Positions 25,657-33,732 of a stretch of 64,000 bases of DNA are shown one piece after another. Where the stretch lies: the NCBI RefSeq assembly GCF_001425025.1, contig NZ_LMDE01000015.1, forward strand, positions 124,001 to 188,000. Direction: 5' to 3'. A program made the position numbers and the translations under genes. Below the pieces are notes generated by a model. It was not told where the DNA came from, made no database searches, and worked only from the letters and a program-made list of their open reading frames with translations. Source of the stretch: Nocardioides sp. Root122. GTDB taxonomy: Bacteria > Actinomycetota > Actinomycetes > Propionibacteriales > Nocardioidaceae. Position 1 is the stretch's first letter; each line of letters starts with the position of its first letter.

Positions 25657-25716
25657 TAGTCCCCTACGTTCTGCACCGCTGCCGGGCGCCGGGCAGTAGC
25701 AGAACGTAGGGGACTA
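25657..25716. terminator. 18-base perfect inverted repeat, bidirectional terminator
   Basis: TAGTCCCCTACGTTCTGC (25657-25674) and its exact complement (25699-25716) enclose 24 bases that can form an inner CTGCC/GGCAG stem. It lies between convergent genes, and the distal arm contains the TAG stop of the minus-strand gene 25714-26868. The stem has AT content unusual for this genome, which may mark a dispersed repeat used as a terminator. Confidence 0.8.
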
Positions 25717-26868
25717 GCCGAGGAAGCGGCGCCAGAGCCACCGCAGGCCGAGCAGCACGGCGATCGCTGCGGCGACGCCGAGGCCGATGAGCCACGAGAT
25801 GTCGCGCTGGTCGGGCGCGAGCGTGTCGCCGAAGTCGTGGGTCAGCTGCTGCGAGGACGTGCCGTCGAGGTCGGGTACGAGGTCGACGGCGATGCTGAGG
25901 GGAACGGCGTTCTGGGGAATGTCGCGCAGGAGGATGCGGTAGGTCCACTCGGACTCGGGACGGTCCGGGGAGGTGAAGAGCACCAGGTGCTGACCCTCGA
26001 CGTAGGAACCGGGGGGACCGTAGGCCTGGGCCACGACCAGGTGGTCGGCGGCCCAGCCGACAGGAGTCACGGCTGCACCGCTGGGGTAGAGGTCCTCCGG
26101 AAGGTGGCGTTCGACCACGCGACCCCTGCGACGCACGAACCGCGCGGCGTCGGACGGCAGGCTCGACGAGGTCGCGACCAGCTGGTTCGTCGGTGACGGG
26201 ATGCCTCGGAGTGCCGAAGGGAGGAGGGGGCCTCCGATGTAGTCGCCGGCCGGCAGGACGCCGCCGGACTTCTCGCCGTCCTCGTTCGTGCCGTTCCACA
26301 GCAGCTGGCTGGAGTCGGGTGCCCAGCGCAGGGCGATCACCGAGGCGTGCTCGGGGTGGCTGGGGTAGTACGTTTGCGACCCGTCGTCGAGGTCGGCCGA
26401 GTGGATTCGGCCATGACTCGACCACGCCAGGTGTCGCCCGTCGGGCGAGAGCGCCAGGGGGCCGAGGTCGCGAGACAGGTCGGGGAGGTCGAGTGCGTGG
26501 TACCGGCCGTCGTCGGCCCCGACCACGACGGCCTGTCCCGTCTCGGAGAAGAAGGCGACCGAGGCGCGCCCGATCTCGAGGTCAGGCTCCAGCGTGAGCT
26601 CGCCCGGGTCCTCGATGCGGCTGGGGATGGCCCCGCCCTCGACGACCTCGGTGGACGCCGTACGGACCTCGCGGTCGGCGGAGACCAGCGTGACGACGCC
26701 ACCGACAGAGGCGAGGACGGCGAGGACGGCGGCGACGGCGAGCACCCGGCCGCGGCGGCGGGCGCGCTGGCCGCGCCGCCAGAGGTCGTCGGCGACGGGG
26801 AGCGGGTCCGTGCTGTCGGCGATGCGGCGCAGGGTGGTGCTGAGGTCCTGGTCCGGGTGCGTGGTCAT
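25714..26868 (-). CDS. membrane-anchored propeller-like protein, partner of SigE-family sigma factor (copy 1)
   Basis: 384 residues. N-terminal 40 residues cytoplasmic and basic, transmembrane helix about 41-64, a large outer domain with propeller-type repeats (LALSPDGRHLAWSSHG, IALRWAPDSSQLLWNG), then a C-terminal helix (LIGLGVAAAIAVLLGL) ending in RWLWRRFLG. ATG 26868 overlaps the sigma factor stop by four bases. The arrangement, a sigma factor coupled to a single-span protein with a short inner tail and a large outer sensor, suggests an anti-sigma or signal-receiving role, but no known anti-sigma domain is visible. Paralogue at 27431-28597. Confidence 0.8.
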   Translation of the reverse strand: MTTHPDQDLSTTLRRIADSTDPLPVADDLWRRGQRARRRGRVLAVAAVLAVLASVGGVVTLVSADREVRTASTEVVEGGAIPSRIEDPGELTLEPDLEIGRASVAFFSETGQAVVVGADDGRYHALDLPDLSRDLGPLALSPDGRHLAWSSHGRIHSADLDDGSQTYYPSHPEHASVIALRWAPDSSQLLWNGTNEDGEKSGGVLPAGDYIGGPLLPSALRGIPSPTNQLVATSSSLPSDAARFVRRRGRVVERHLPEDLYPSGAAVTPVGWAADHLVVAQAYGPPGSYVEGQHLVLFTSPDRPESEWTYRILLRDIPQNAVPLSIAVDLVPDLDGTSSQQLTHDFGDTLAPDQRDISWLIGLGVAAAIAVLLGLRWLWRRFLG

Positions 26869-27362
26869 GCGTCTGCTCCGATCAGCTCGGCCAGCTCGGG
26901 CTCGAGCACCCGGAGCCGGGCCAGCGCCTGGCGCGTCGTGGACTTCACTGTGCTGGTCGAGAGCCCGAGGGTGCGGGCGGTCTCGGTCTCGGTGAGGTCC
27001 TCGTAGAACCGCAGCACCAGCACGGTGCGCTGCTTGGGGGTAAGGCGGGCGAGCGCCTGGTCGAGGGTGAGCCGCAGGTCGGTGTCGGCCGCGGCGAGTG
27101 CGCCGTCGTGGGACTCCAGCGTCGTCTCGGCGACCCTCCGGCGTCGCCACCACGAGATGTTCTGGTGGTACATCGCCCGGCGGACGTAGGCCTCCGGAGA
27201 GGTGTGGATCCGGCCCCAGTGCTTCGCGGCCTGCAGCAGCGCGGCCTGCACGAGGTCCTGGGCGAGGTGGTGGTCACCCGTGAGCAGGTACGCCGTCCGC
27301 GACAGCGCCGCCTGGCGTGCCGCCACGAACTCGGCGAAACCTGCCTCGTCGTCAGTGATCAC
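26865..27362 (-). CDS. SigE-family RNA polymerase sigma factor (copy 1)
   Basis: 165 residues from GTG 27362, chosen because GGGGG precedes it at good spacing; an in-frame GTG at 27377 lies upstream of that ribosome binding site. Region 2 is seen in FAEFVAARQAALSRTAYLL...LAQDLVQAAL and NISWWRRRR, region 4 in LTPKQRTVLVLRFYEDLTETETARTLGLSTSTVKS (split over its helix-turn-helix). This is the short SigE-family ECF-like group common in Actinobacteria. It is coupled by ATGA to the propeller gene. The upstream 22 bases are almost identical to those of the second copy. Confidence 0.93.
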   Translation of the reverse strand: MITDDEAGFAEFVAARQAALSRTAYLLTGDHHLAQDLVQAALLQAAKHWGRIHTSPEAYVRRAMYHQNISWWRRRRVAETTLESHDGALAAADTDLRLTLDQALARLTPKQRTVLVLRFYEDLTETETARTLGLSTSTVKSTTRQALARLRVLEPELAELIGADA

Positions 27363-27430
27363 TGCTACCCCCTTCACGACGTCAGACGCAGGCCCGCGCC
27401 GTGCCGGGTGGCACCCACCCTAGGAAATCT
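27363..27430 (-). promoter_or_regulatory. conserved promoter/leader of sigma-propeller pair 1
   Basis: On the coding strand a block at 27389-27368 reads GCGTCTGACGT, one base, then GTGAAGGGGG; it is identical at 21 of 22 positions to 29111-29090 in front of the second pair. CGTCTGA resembles the -10 element of ECF promoters and GAAGGGGG is the ribosome binding site, which would give a very short leader. A second shared element, TGAAGATTTCCT, lies at 27433-27422. Autoregulation by the encoded sigma factor is the likely reason. Confidence 0.55.
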
Positions 27431-28597
27431 TCAGGCGCGCTTCTGCATCATCCGGACGAACGCCAGACCCGCGGCCAGCGCGGCGAGCCCGCCCAGCGCG
27501 TACGGCAGCGCGCCCGGGCCGTCGTCCGGCGCCGCGGCGAAGGCCGAGAAGTCGTGCGTCAGCTCCTGGTCGGGGTCGCCGGTGAGGTCCGGGACGAGGT
27601 CGACCGCGAAGCTGGTGGCCTCGGGTGGCAGGCGCGGCAGGAACTCGCGGTAGGTCCACTCCGCCTCCGGCCGGTCCGGCGAGGTGAGGACCGCCAGCCG
27701 GGGTCGCTCGACGACGTCGCTGGGCGGCGGGTCGATGATCGCGACCACGTGGTCCTCGTCGGCCCAGCCGACGGGAGTCACGACGGCACCGTCGGGATGG
27801 AGGTCGGCCGGCAGTGCGCGGTCGACCGGGATGCCCGTCATCCGGCCGCTGCCGCGCTCGGGGATCTGCTCGAACGGCGCCGCGGTGACCGCGCCGTCGG
27901 AGGGCAGGGCGATGATGTCGCGACTGGGCGAGGGGATGCCGCGGGAGCCGTAGCGGCCGGAGAAGTCGGGCGTCTCCGACGGGCCGGTCACGTCGATGAG
28001 AGCGGCGATCTTGTCACCGGCGTCGTCGCGGCCCCGCCAGAGCAGCTGGGCGGAGTCGGGCCGCCACGACAGGGCCTCCACCTGGCCGCCGCCTCCCATG
28101 TTGAACGCCCAGTCGGTCACCGCGCCGGTGCGCAGGTCGGCGATGTGGATGCGGTCGGGGTCCTGCCCGTCGCCGGACCACCACGCGACCCGGTAGCCGT
28201 CGGGCGAGAGGGCGACGAGGTCGGCGACGACGCCGAACCGGTGGTACGTCCCGTCCTCGGCGTCGACCAGGAGGAGCCCGTTGCCGCTGAGCGCGACCGA
28301 CGCCCGGCCGATGGCGTAGTCCGTCTCGAAGTCGGCACCGAAGTCGGCGTCCCGCAGATCCACCCGGCTCGGGAGGGCGCCGCCTGGCACCTCGGCGGGC
28401 TGCGGCGCCTCCCGGTCCGGCACGAGGGTGACCGCGCCGGCGCCCACGACGAGGGCGACCGCTGCGAGTCCGGCGGCGGCGCGGCCGACGCGGGCGCGAC
28501 GTCGCGCGCGGCGGCCGCGGTCCCAGGCGGACGGGTCGGGCGAGAAGGTCTGGGTCTCGGCGAGGGCGTCGAGCTCCTCGCGCAGCTGGGTCGTCAT
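27431..28597 (-). CDS. membrane-anchored propeller-like protein, partner of SigE-family sigma factor (copy 2)
   Basis: 388 residues, paralogous over its length to 25714-26868 although diverged: short basic inner tail, helix at about 37-58, outer domain with LVALSPDGYRVAWWSGD and VEALSWRPDSAQLLWRG, shared VVTPVGWA, LTSPDRPE-EWTYR-LPR, VDLVPDL and LTHDF segments, and a C-terminal helix ending FVRMMQKRA. ATG 28597 overlaps the sigma stop by four bases. Likely membrane sensor or anti-sigma for its sigma partner. Confidence 0.8.
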   Translation of the reverse strand: MTTQLREELDALAETQTFSPDPSAWDRGRRARRRARVGRAAAGLAAVALVVGAGAVTLVPDREAPQPAEVPGGALPSRVDLRDADFGADFETDYAIGRASVALSGNGLLLVDAEDGTYHRFGVVADLVALSPDGYRVAWWSGDGQDPDRIHIADLRTGAVTDWAFNMGGGGQVEALSWRPDSAQLLWRGRDDAGDKIAALIDVTGPSETPDFSGRYGSRGIPSPSRDIIALPSDGAVTAAPFEQIPERGSGRMTGIPVDRALPADLHPDGAVVTPVGWADEDHVVAIIDPPPSDVVERPRLAVLTSPDRPEAEWTYREFLPRLPPEATSFAVDLVPDLTGDPDQELTHDFSAFAAAPDDGPGALPYALGGLAALAAGLAFVRMMQKRA

Positions 28598-29085
28598 GCG
28601 TCTGCTCCCACCAGGTCGGCGAGCTCGGGTGCCAGGGTGCGCAGCCGACGCAGGGCGTCGCGCGACATGGACTTCACCGCACCGCTGGAGATGCCCAGCG
28701 CGGAAGCCGTCTGGACCTCGGTGAGGTCCTCGAAGTAGCGCAGCACCAGCACCGTGCGCTGGCGCGGCGTGAGCCGGCGCAGCGCCTGCTCCAGGGTGAG
28801 CCGGATCGTCGGGTCGGACGCGGCCACCGGGGCGTCGTACGACTCCAGCGACGTCTCGGCGACCTTGCGGCGCCGCCACCACGAGATGTTCTGGTGGTAC
28901 ATCGTGCGCCGCACGTAGGCCTCGGGCGAGGTCTCGATGCGCTCCCAGTGCTTCGCCGCCTGCACGAGCGCGGCCTGCACGAGGTCCTCGGCGAGGTGGT
29001 GGTCACTCGTCAGCAGGTACGCCGTCCGCGCGAGCGCTGGTCCGCGCGCGTGGACGAACTCGTCGAACCCGGATCGATCGGTCAT
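28594..29085 (-). CDS. SigE-family RNA polymerase sigma factor (copy 2)
   Basis: 163 residues from ATG 29085. Regions 2 and 4 as in copy 1: LARTAYLLTSDHHLAEDLVQA (split), YHQNISWWRRRKVAETSLES, LTPRQRTVLVLRYFEDLTE and ALGISSGAVKSMSRDALRRLR. About two thirds of residues match copy 1, with the difference concentrated in the recognition helix (ISSGAVKSMSRD against LSTSTVKSTTRQ), so the two may read different promoters. Preceded by the same GAAGGGGG ribosome binding site. Confidence 0.93.
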   Translation of the reverse strand: MTDRSGFDEFVHARGPALARTAYLLTSDHHLAEDLVQAALVQAAKHWERIETSPEAYVRRTMYHQNISWWRRRKVAETSLESYDAPVAASDPTIRLTLEQALRRLTPRQRTVLVLRYFEDLTEVQTASALGISSGAVKSMSRDALRRLRTLAPELADLVGADA

Positions 29086-29152
29086 CAGGCCCCCTTCACC
29101 ACGTCAGACGCGCGGACGCGCCCCGGCGGGGGTCAGGAGGAGCGAGGAAGTT
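29086..29152 (-). promoter_or_regulatory. conserved promoter/leader of sigma-propeller pair 2
   Basis: 67-base spacer equal in size to that of pair 1. Block 29111-29090 matches pair 1 at 21 of 22 positions; TGAAACTTCCT at 29155-29145 corresponds to TGAAGATTTCCT of pair 1 and begins with the TGA stop of crp. The duplication evidently included the promoter, or both are held by the same regulator. Confidence 0.55.
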
Positions 29153-29830
29153 TCAGCGGGCGCGGCGGGAGAGGCGCTCGAGGTCCATGATCACCACGGA
29201 GCGGGGCTCCAGGCGCAGCCAGCCGCGCGAGGCGAAGTCGGCGAGCGCCTTGTTGACCGTCTCGCGGGAGGCGCCGACCAGCTGGGCGAGCTCCTCCTGG
29301 GTGAGGTCGTGGTGGACGTGGACGCCGTCGTCGGCGGTGCGGCCGAAGCGGTCGGCCAGGTCCAGCAGCGCCTTGGCGACGCGGCCGGGGACGTCGGAGA
29401 AGACCAGGTCGGCCACCACGTCGTTGGACTTGCGCAGCCGCGAGGCCAGCTGGGAGAGCAGGCCGCGGGCGACCTGTGGGCGGCCCTCGAGCCAGCGCAG
29501 CAGGTCGTCGTGCGAGAGGGAGGCGAAGGTGGCGTCGGTGACCGCGGTGACCGTGGCCGAGCGCGGGCCGGGGTCGAAGAGCGAGAGCTCACCGAACATC
29601 TGGCCGGGGCCCATGATCGCGAGGAGGTTCTCGCGGCCGTCGGCGGCGGAGCGGCCGAGCTTCACCTTGCCCTCGGTCACGATGTAGAGCTTGTCGCCGG
29701 AGTCGCCCTCGTGGAAGAGGACGTCTCCGCGGCGCAGGGTGGTCTCGGCCATGGAGCCGCCCAGAGCGGTGGCCGCCTCGTCGTCCAGCGAGCTGAACAG
29801 CGGTGCCTGGCGAAGCACGTCGGTGTCCAC
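29153..29830 (-). CDS. crp: Crp/GlxR-family cAMP-responsive regulator
   Basis: 225 residues. Cyclic-nucleotide-binding domain with GKVKLGRSAADGRENLLAIMGPGQMFGELSLFDPGPRSATVTA (phosphate-binding GELSLFDPGPRSAT is decisive), dimer helix, and winged helix with TQEELAQLVGASRETVNKALADFASRGW. Very close to the GlxR/Rv3676 group, the global cAMP regulator of Actinobacteria. Start set at GTG 29830 because GGAGG stands seven bases in front; a longer GTG at 29863 lacks one. Divergent from nth, with a Crp-like site between them. Confidence 0.95.
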   Translation of the reverse strand: MDTDVLRQAPLFSSLDDEAATALGGSMAETTLRRGDVLFHEGDSGDKLYIVTEGKVKLGRSAADGRENLLAIMGPGQMFGELSLFDPGPRSATVTAVTDATFASLSHDDLLRWLEGRPQVARGLLSQLASRLRKSNDVVADLVFSDVPGRVAKALLDLADRFGRTADDGVHVHHDLTQEELAQLVGASRETVNKALADFASRGWLRLEPRSVVIMDLERLSRRAR

Positions 29831-29889
29831 GTCAATCCTCCAGATAGGTGCGTCCCGCGTCACGCCCTCGGGATCGGCACGATCCTAGC

Positions 29890-29905
29890 CGTGGTGTGGC
29901 TCACA
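29890..29905. promoter_or_regulatory. Crp/GlxR-type binding site, likely autoregulatory
   Basis: CGTGGTGTGGCTCACA keeps the GTG-N8-CAC core of the Crp consensus TGTGA-N6-TCACA and a perfect right half. It lies 60 bases upstream of the crp start and 86 bases from nth, suited to autoregulation. Confidence 0.5.
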
Positions 29906-29916
29906 AGCCGCAATGC

Positions 29917-29930
29917 ACTCACCCGTGAGT
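29917..29930. promoter_or_regulatory. inverted repeat ACTCAC-N2-GTGAGT in crp-nth spacer
   Basis: A perfect six-base inverted repeat next to the Crp-like site, 61 bases from the nth start. It may be a second operator or part of a promoter; no family consensus was recognised. Confidence 0.35.
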
Positions 29931-29990
29931 TGGGTTCGCCCGCCTCCCGCCTGGCTCAGGGGTGTCGGAGCCGAACCGTAGGCTGGGCGC

Positions 29991-30722
29991 GTGCCCGCAG
30001 CCCCCAAGGTCCAGCCCCACGAGATCGCCAAGCCCGACACGTCCCTCGTGCGGCGGGCCCGCAGGATGGACCGGATCCTGGCCGAGACCTATCCCGACGC
30101 CGCGGCCGAGCTCGACTTCACCAACCCGTTCGAGTGCCTCGTCGTCACGGTGATCTCGGCGCAGACCACCGACCGGCGGGTCAACGCGGCCAGCCCGGCG
30201 CTGTTCGCGGCCTACCCCACGCCCGAGGCGATGGCGGCCGCGCCGCGCGAGCACATGGAGCAGCTCCTCGGCCCGCTGGGCTTCTTCCGGCAGAAGACTG
30301 ACTCGCTGCTCAAGCTCAGCCAGGCGCTGGTCGACACCTTCGACGGCGAGGTGCCCGCCCGGCTCGACGACCTCGTCACCCTGCCCGGCGTCGGCCGCAA
30401 GACGGCCAACGTGGTCCTGGGCAACGCGTTCGGCAAGCCCGGCATCACCGTCGACACCCACTTCGGCCGGCTCGTGCGTCGCTTCGGCTGGACCGAGGAG
30501 ACCGACCCGGTCAAGGTCGAGCACGCCGTCGGAGCCCTCTTCCCCAAGCGGGACTGGACGATGCTGTCCCACCACGTCATCTGGCACGGCCGTCGTCGGT
30601 GCCACGCCAAGAAGCCGGCCTGTGGCGCCTGCCCGCTCGCCCGGCTGTGCCCGTCCTTCGGGGCCGGCCCGACCGACCCGGTCGAGGCGGAGAAGCTCGT
30701 CACCACGCAGGGGCCTGCATGA
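29991..30722 (+). CDS. nth: endonuclease III (DNA glycosylase/AP lyase)
   Basis: 243 residues from GTG 29991. Base-excision repair enzyme for oxidised pyrimidines. Helix-hairpin-helix LPGVGRKTANVV carries the catalytic lysine (Lys137), the catalytic aspartate is Asp155 in TVDTHFGRL, and the C-terminal [4Fe-4S] loop has Cys204, Cys211, Cys214 and Cys220 in the C-x6-C-x2-C-x5-C spacing. First gene of an overlapping operon nth-tlpA-nudix-marP conserved in Actinobacteria. Confidence 0.97.
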   Translation: MPAAPKVQPHEIAKPDTSLVRRARRMDRILAETYPDAAAELDFTNPFECLVVTVISAQTTDRRVNAASPALFAAYPTPEAMAAAPREHMEQLLGPLGFFRQKTDSLLKLSQALVDTFDGEVPARLDDLVTLPGVGRKTANVVLGNAFGKPGITVDTHFGRLVRRFGWTEETDPVKVEHAVGALFPKRDWTMLSHHVIWHGRRRCHAKKPACGACPLARLCPSFGAGPTDPVEAEKLVTTQGPA

Positions 30723-31330
30723 GGCGGCTCCGCCGGGCGATCCTGCCGATCCTGCTGGTCGCCTCGATGGCGGCGTGCAGCCCCGACGCGATCGACGTAC
30801 GCCCCCCGGACGTGCAGGTCGACACCCCCGAGCTGCGCGAGGTCAAGGCCCGCATCGGCATGGAGGACTGCGCCCCCGGCGTCGGCGAGCAGGTCGACGG
30901 CGGTCTGCCCGAGGTGACGCTGCCGTGCCTCGGCGGCGGCCCCGACGTCGACCTGTCCACGCTCCGCGGGCCGATGGTGATCAACCTCTGGCAGGCCAAC
31001 TGCGGCCCGTGCAAGAAGGAGATGCCCGCGCTGGAGGAGTTCCACCAGCAGCACGGCGACCGGGTCGCGGTGCTGGGCATCGACTTCAACGACGTCCACC
31101 CCGGCGGTGCCCTCGCGCTGGCCGAGGAGACCGGCGTGACCTACCCCTCCGTCGCCGACCCCGGCGGTGACCTGATGGTGGAGAAGGCCTTCGCGGTCGC
31201 CCGCCGCGGCATGCCGGCCTTCGTCTTCGTCGACGCCGACGGCGAGGTCGTCGGTGAGGCCTCCGGTGGCGTGGAGTCCGTGGCGGAGGTCGAGCGGCTC
31301 GTCGCCGACCAGCTCGGGATCACCCTGTGA
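30719..31330 (+). CDS. TlpA/ResA-like thioredoxin-fold lipoprotein
   Basis: 203 residues. Signal peptide with a twin-Arg/Lys start (MRRLRRAILPILLV) and a lipobox ending SMAAC, so Cys20 should be lipidated and the protein held on the outer face of the membrane. Thioredoxin fold with active site WQANCGPCKKEMPAL (Cys95, Cys98) and cis-Pro region RRGMPAFVFV. Likely reduces or exchanges disulfides outside the cell. ATGA overlap with nth, GTGA overlap with the next gene. Confidence 0.93.
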   Translation: MRRLRRAILPILLVASMAACSPDAIDVRPPDVQVDTPELREVKARIGMEDCAPGVGEQVDGGLPEVTLPCLGGGPDVDLSTLRGPMVINLWQANCGPCKKEMPALEEFHQQHGDRVAVLGIDFNDVHPGGALALAEETGVTYPSVADPGGDLMVEKAFAVARRGMPAFVFVDADGEVVGEASGGVESVAEVERLVADQLGITL

Positions 31331-32055
31331 GCACCGGGCTGCCCGGCTGGCTCGCCCCGGTGGTGGAGGCGGCGGCCACCATCACCGTCCACGAGCTGAC
31401 GCGGTTCATGCCGCCCGAGGACGCCGAGGCACGACGCGGCGCGGTGCTGATGGTGTTCGCCGACCGCGCCGCCGACCCGACCGGCCCCGACGACATCGCG
31501 CACCGGGGCGAGCTGCTGCTCACCGAGCGCGCGCACCACATGCGCTCGCACCCGGGCCAGGTGTCCTTCCCGGGCGGCTCGCTCGACGAGGGCGAGACCC
31601 CGCGGGAGGGGGCGCTGCGCGAGGCCTACGAGGAGATCGGGCTCGAACCGTCCGAGGTCGAGGTCTTCGGTGAGCTGCCCGAGCTGTGGCTGCCGCCGAG
31701 CAACTTCGCCGTGACGCCGGTCCTCGGCTACTGGAAGGACCCGGGCGAGGTGCGCATCGCCAGCCCCGACGAGGTGCACGAGATCCACCACGTGGCGATC
31801 GCCGAGCTCCTCGACCCCGAGCACCGGATCAACGTCCGCCACCCGAGCGGCTGGACGGGCCCCGGCTTCCTCATCGGTCCCGACAAGGACCTCATCCTGT
31901 GGGGCTTCACGGCCGGCATCGTCGCCCGGCTCCTCGACTACCTCGGCTGGGCGCAGGACTGGGACCGGGCGCGGGTGCGTGACCTGCCGGACCACATGCT
32001 GCAGGGTGTGCCCAGGGGAACCGACCTGGCACCCAACACCAAGCTCGAGGAGTAG
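31327..32055 (+). CDS. CoA-pyrophosphatase-type NUDIX hydrolase
   Basis: 242 residues. The signature LLTERAHHMRSHPGQVSFPGG of the NudL/UPF0035 coenzyme A diphosphatases (split as LLTERAHHMRSHPG and QVSFPGGSLDEGE) is followed by an intact Nudix box ending REGALREAYEEIGL. Probably cleaves CoA or its derivatives to phosphopantetheine and 3',5'-ADP. GTG 31327 overlaps the stop of the thioredoxin-like gene. Confidence 0.93.
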   Translation: MSTGLPGWLAPVVEAAATITVHELTRFMPPEDAEARRGAVLMVFADRAADPTGPDDIAHRGELLLTERAHHMRSHPGQVSFPGGSLDEGETPREGALREAYEEIGLEPSEVEVFGELPELWLPPSNFAVTPVLGYWKDPGEVRIASPDEVHEIHHVAIAELLDPEHRINVRHPSGWTGPGFLIGPDKDLILWGFTAGIVARLLDYLGWAQDWDRARVRDLPDHMLQGVPRGTDLAPNTKLEE

Positions 32056-32059
32056 CACC

Positions 32060-33235
32060 ATGAACGTCCTCGACTGGTGCCTGCTGGCGCTCGTGGGGAT
32101 CTATGCCCTCTCCGGCTACTGGCAGGGCTTCATCACCGGCGCCTTCGCCACCTCCGGCCTGCTCATCGGCGGCCTCCTCGGCATTTGGGCCGCACCGACC
32201 GCCCTCGGGGACGCGGCCCCCTCGCTGTGGGTCTCGCTGGGCGCGCTGTTCATCGTGATCGTCTCCGCCTCGGTCGGCCAGGCGCTCCTCCAGTACGCCG
32301 GCTCGCGGATCCGCGACCGCATCACCTGGCAGCCGATCCGCGCCGTCGACGCGATCGGCGGCGCGGCCCTGAGCGCGGCGGCGGTGCTGCTGGTCGCCTG
32401 GGCTCTCGGCGTCGCGGTGTCCGGCACCCGGATCGGCGCGATCACGCCCCTGGTGCGCGACTCGACCGTGCTCGCCAGGGTCGACCAGACCCTCCCGGCC
32501 GACGCGAGCAAGGTGCTGCAGACCTTCAACAACGTCGTGGGCACGACCTTCTTCCCGCGTTACCTCGAGCCCTTCGCCCCGGAGCGCATCGTCGCGGTCG
32601 AGCCCGGCGACAAGCGGATGCTCACCGACCCCGACGTGGTCGCCGCGCAGTCCAGCGTGGTCAAGGTGCGCGGTGCCAACGGCTGCGGCAGCGGGGTCGA
32701 GGGCACGGGCTTCTTCTTCGCGCCGGGGCGGCTGATGACCAACGCCCACGTGGTCGCCGGCGTCACCCGGCCGGAGGTGGAGGTCGGTGGCTCGACGGTC
32801 GTCGCCTCGGTCGTCCTCTACGACCCCGACCTCGACATCGCGGTGCTGGCGATGCCCGACCCGGGTGTGCCGCACCTCGCGCTCGACACCGAGGCCCAGC
32901 CCGACGACAACGTCGCGGTCGTCGGCTATCCCGAGGACGGCCCCTACGACGTCGAGGCCGGTCGCATCCGCTCGCAGCAGCGGCTGCGCTCGCCCGACAT
33001 CTACGGTGAGGGCACGGTGATCCGCCAGGTCTACTCGCTGCGCGCGCTGATCCGCCCGGGCAACTCGGGCGGGCCGATCCTCACCTCGGGGGGCGACGTC
33101 GCCGGCATGGTCTTCGCGGCGTCCGTCAGCGACAAGGACACCGGCTATGCGCTGACCGCTTCGCAGCTCTCCGAGTCGGCGGCCCGTGGGATCACCGAGG
33201 AGTCACCGGTCGACACCGGCACCTGCGTGCGCTGA
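32060..33235 (+). CDS. marP: MarP-like periplasmic serine protease
   Basis: 391 residues. Four N-terminal transmembrane helices of the CvpA type (residues 1-125) and a chymotrypsin-like protease domain with the triad His230 (TNAHVV), Asp259 (DLDIAVL) and Ser336 (RPGNSGGP). Cys209 (GCGSG) and Cys389 near the C-terminus correspond to the redox disulfide of M. tuberculosis MarP (Rv3671c), which protects against acid and oxidative stress. Starts four bases after the NUDIX stop; same gene order as in mycobacteria. Confidence 0.95.
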   Translation: MNVLDWCLLALVGIYALSGYWQGFITGAFATSGLLIGGLLGIWAAPTALGDAAPSLWVSLGALFIVIVSASVGQALLQYAGSRIRDRITWQPIRAVDAIGGAALSAAAVLLVAWALGVAVSGTRIGAITPLVRDSTVLARVDQTLPADASKVLQTFNNVVGTTFFPRYLEPFAPERIVAVEPGDKRMLTDPDVVAAQSSVVKVRGANGCGSGVEGTGFFFAPGRLMTNAHVVAGVTRPEVEVGGSTVVASVVLYDPDLDIAVLAMPDPGVPHLALDTEAQPDDNVAVVGYPEDGPYDVEAGRIRSQQRLRSPDIYGEGTVIRQVYSLRALIRPGNSGGPILTSGGDVAGMVFAASVSDKDTGYALTASQLSESAARGITEESPVDTGTCVR

Positions 33236-33261
33236 CTCGATCAGGGACTGTCGTTCAGCGA

Positions 33262-33660
33262 CTACGGGCGGCCCTTGAGCGCCTGGGGGATCTGCTTGCC
33301 CTGCTGGATCGCGCGCTCGGGCGCCTTCACCTGCTTGACCTGCTTGATGCCGATGAAGGCCAGCAGCGCTGCGATGAGGACGTAGAGCCCGAAGACGATG
33401 AGGAACGCCCAGTGCAGGCCGAGCCCGGCCCAGTGGATGAAGTAGGCGATCGAGACCGACAGCATGATCACGGCAAGCAGGCCGAGGAACGCAGCACCGG
33501 CGAACAGGCCGATGCCGGTGCCACCGTGCTTGACGCTGATCTTGAGCTCGCTCTTGGCGAGCTCGATCTCCTTGGAGATGAGCGTCGAGATGTCGCGCTG
33601 CGCATCCATGACGAGCTTGCCCAGCGTCGGATCGCTGTCCTTGACCGGTTCGTGTGCCAT
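33262..33660 (-). CDS. Holin-X (actinobacterial holin superfamily III)-like membrane protein
   Basis: 132 residues. An N-terminal helix (MDAQRDISTLISKEIELAKSELK split at TLISKEIELAKSE) with the family's EIELAKSE sequence, then two membrane hairpin helices (GLFAGAAFLGLLAVIMLSV, AFLIVFGLYVLIAALLAFIG) and a basic tail. Despite the name these chromosomal proteins (like Rv3669 next to marP) are not proven holins. Its start faces the nhaA leader. Confidence 0.88.
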   Translation of the reverse strand: MAHEPVKDSDPTLGKLVMDAQRDISTLISKEIELAKSELKISVKHGGTGIGLFAGAAFLGLLAVIMLSVSIAYFIHWAGLGLHWAFLIVFGLYVLIAALLAFIGIKQVKQVKAPERAIQQGKQIPQALKGRP

Positions 33661-33722
33661 GCGCAGCAGTCCTTCGTCGTACGTCGTCGGGTGACGGCTG
33701 CGACCCTACCAACGCGACCGTC

Positions 33723-33728
33723 TAGACT
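33723..33728 (+). promoter_or_regulatory. possible -10 box of nhaA
   Basis: TAGACT placed so that transcription would begin at about 33735, just before the structured leader. No good -35 was seen. Confidence 0.35.
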
Positions 33729-33732
33729 GGGC

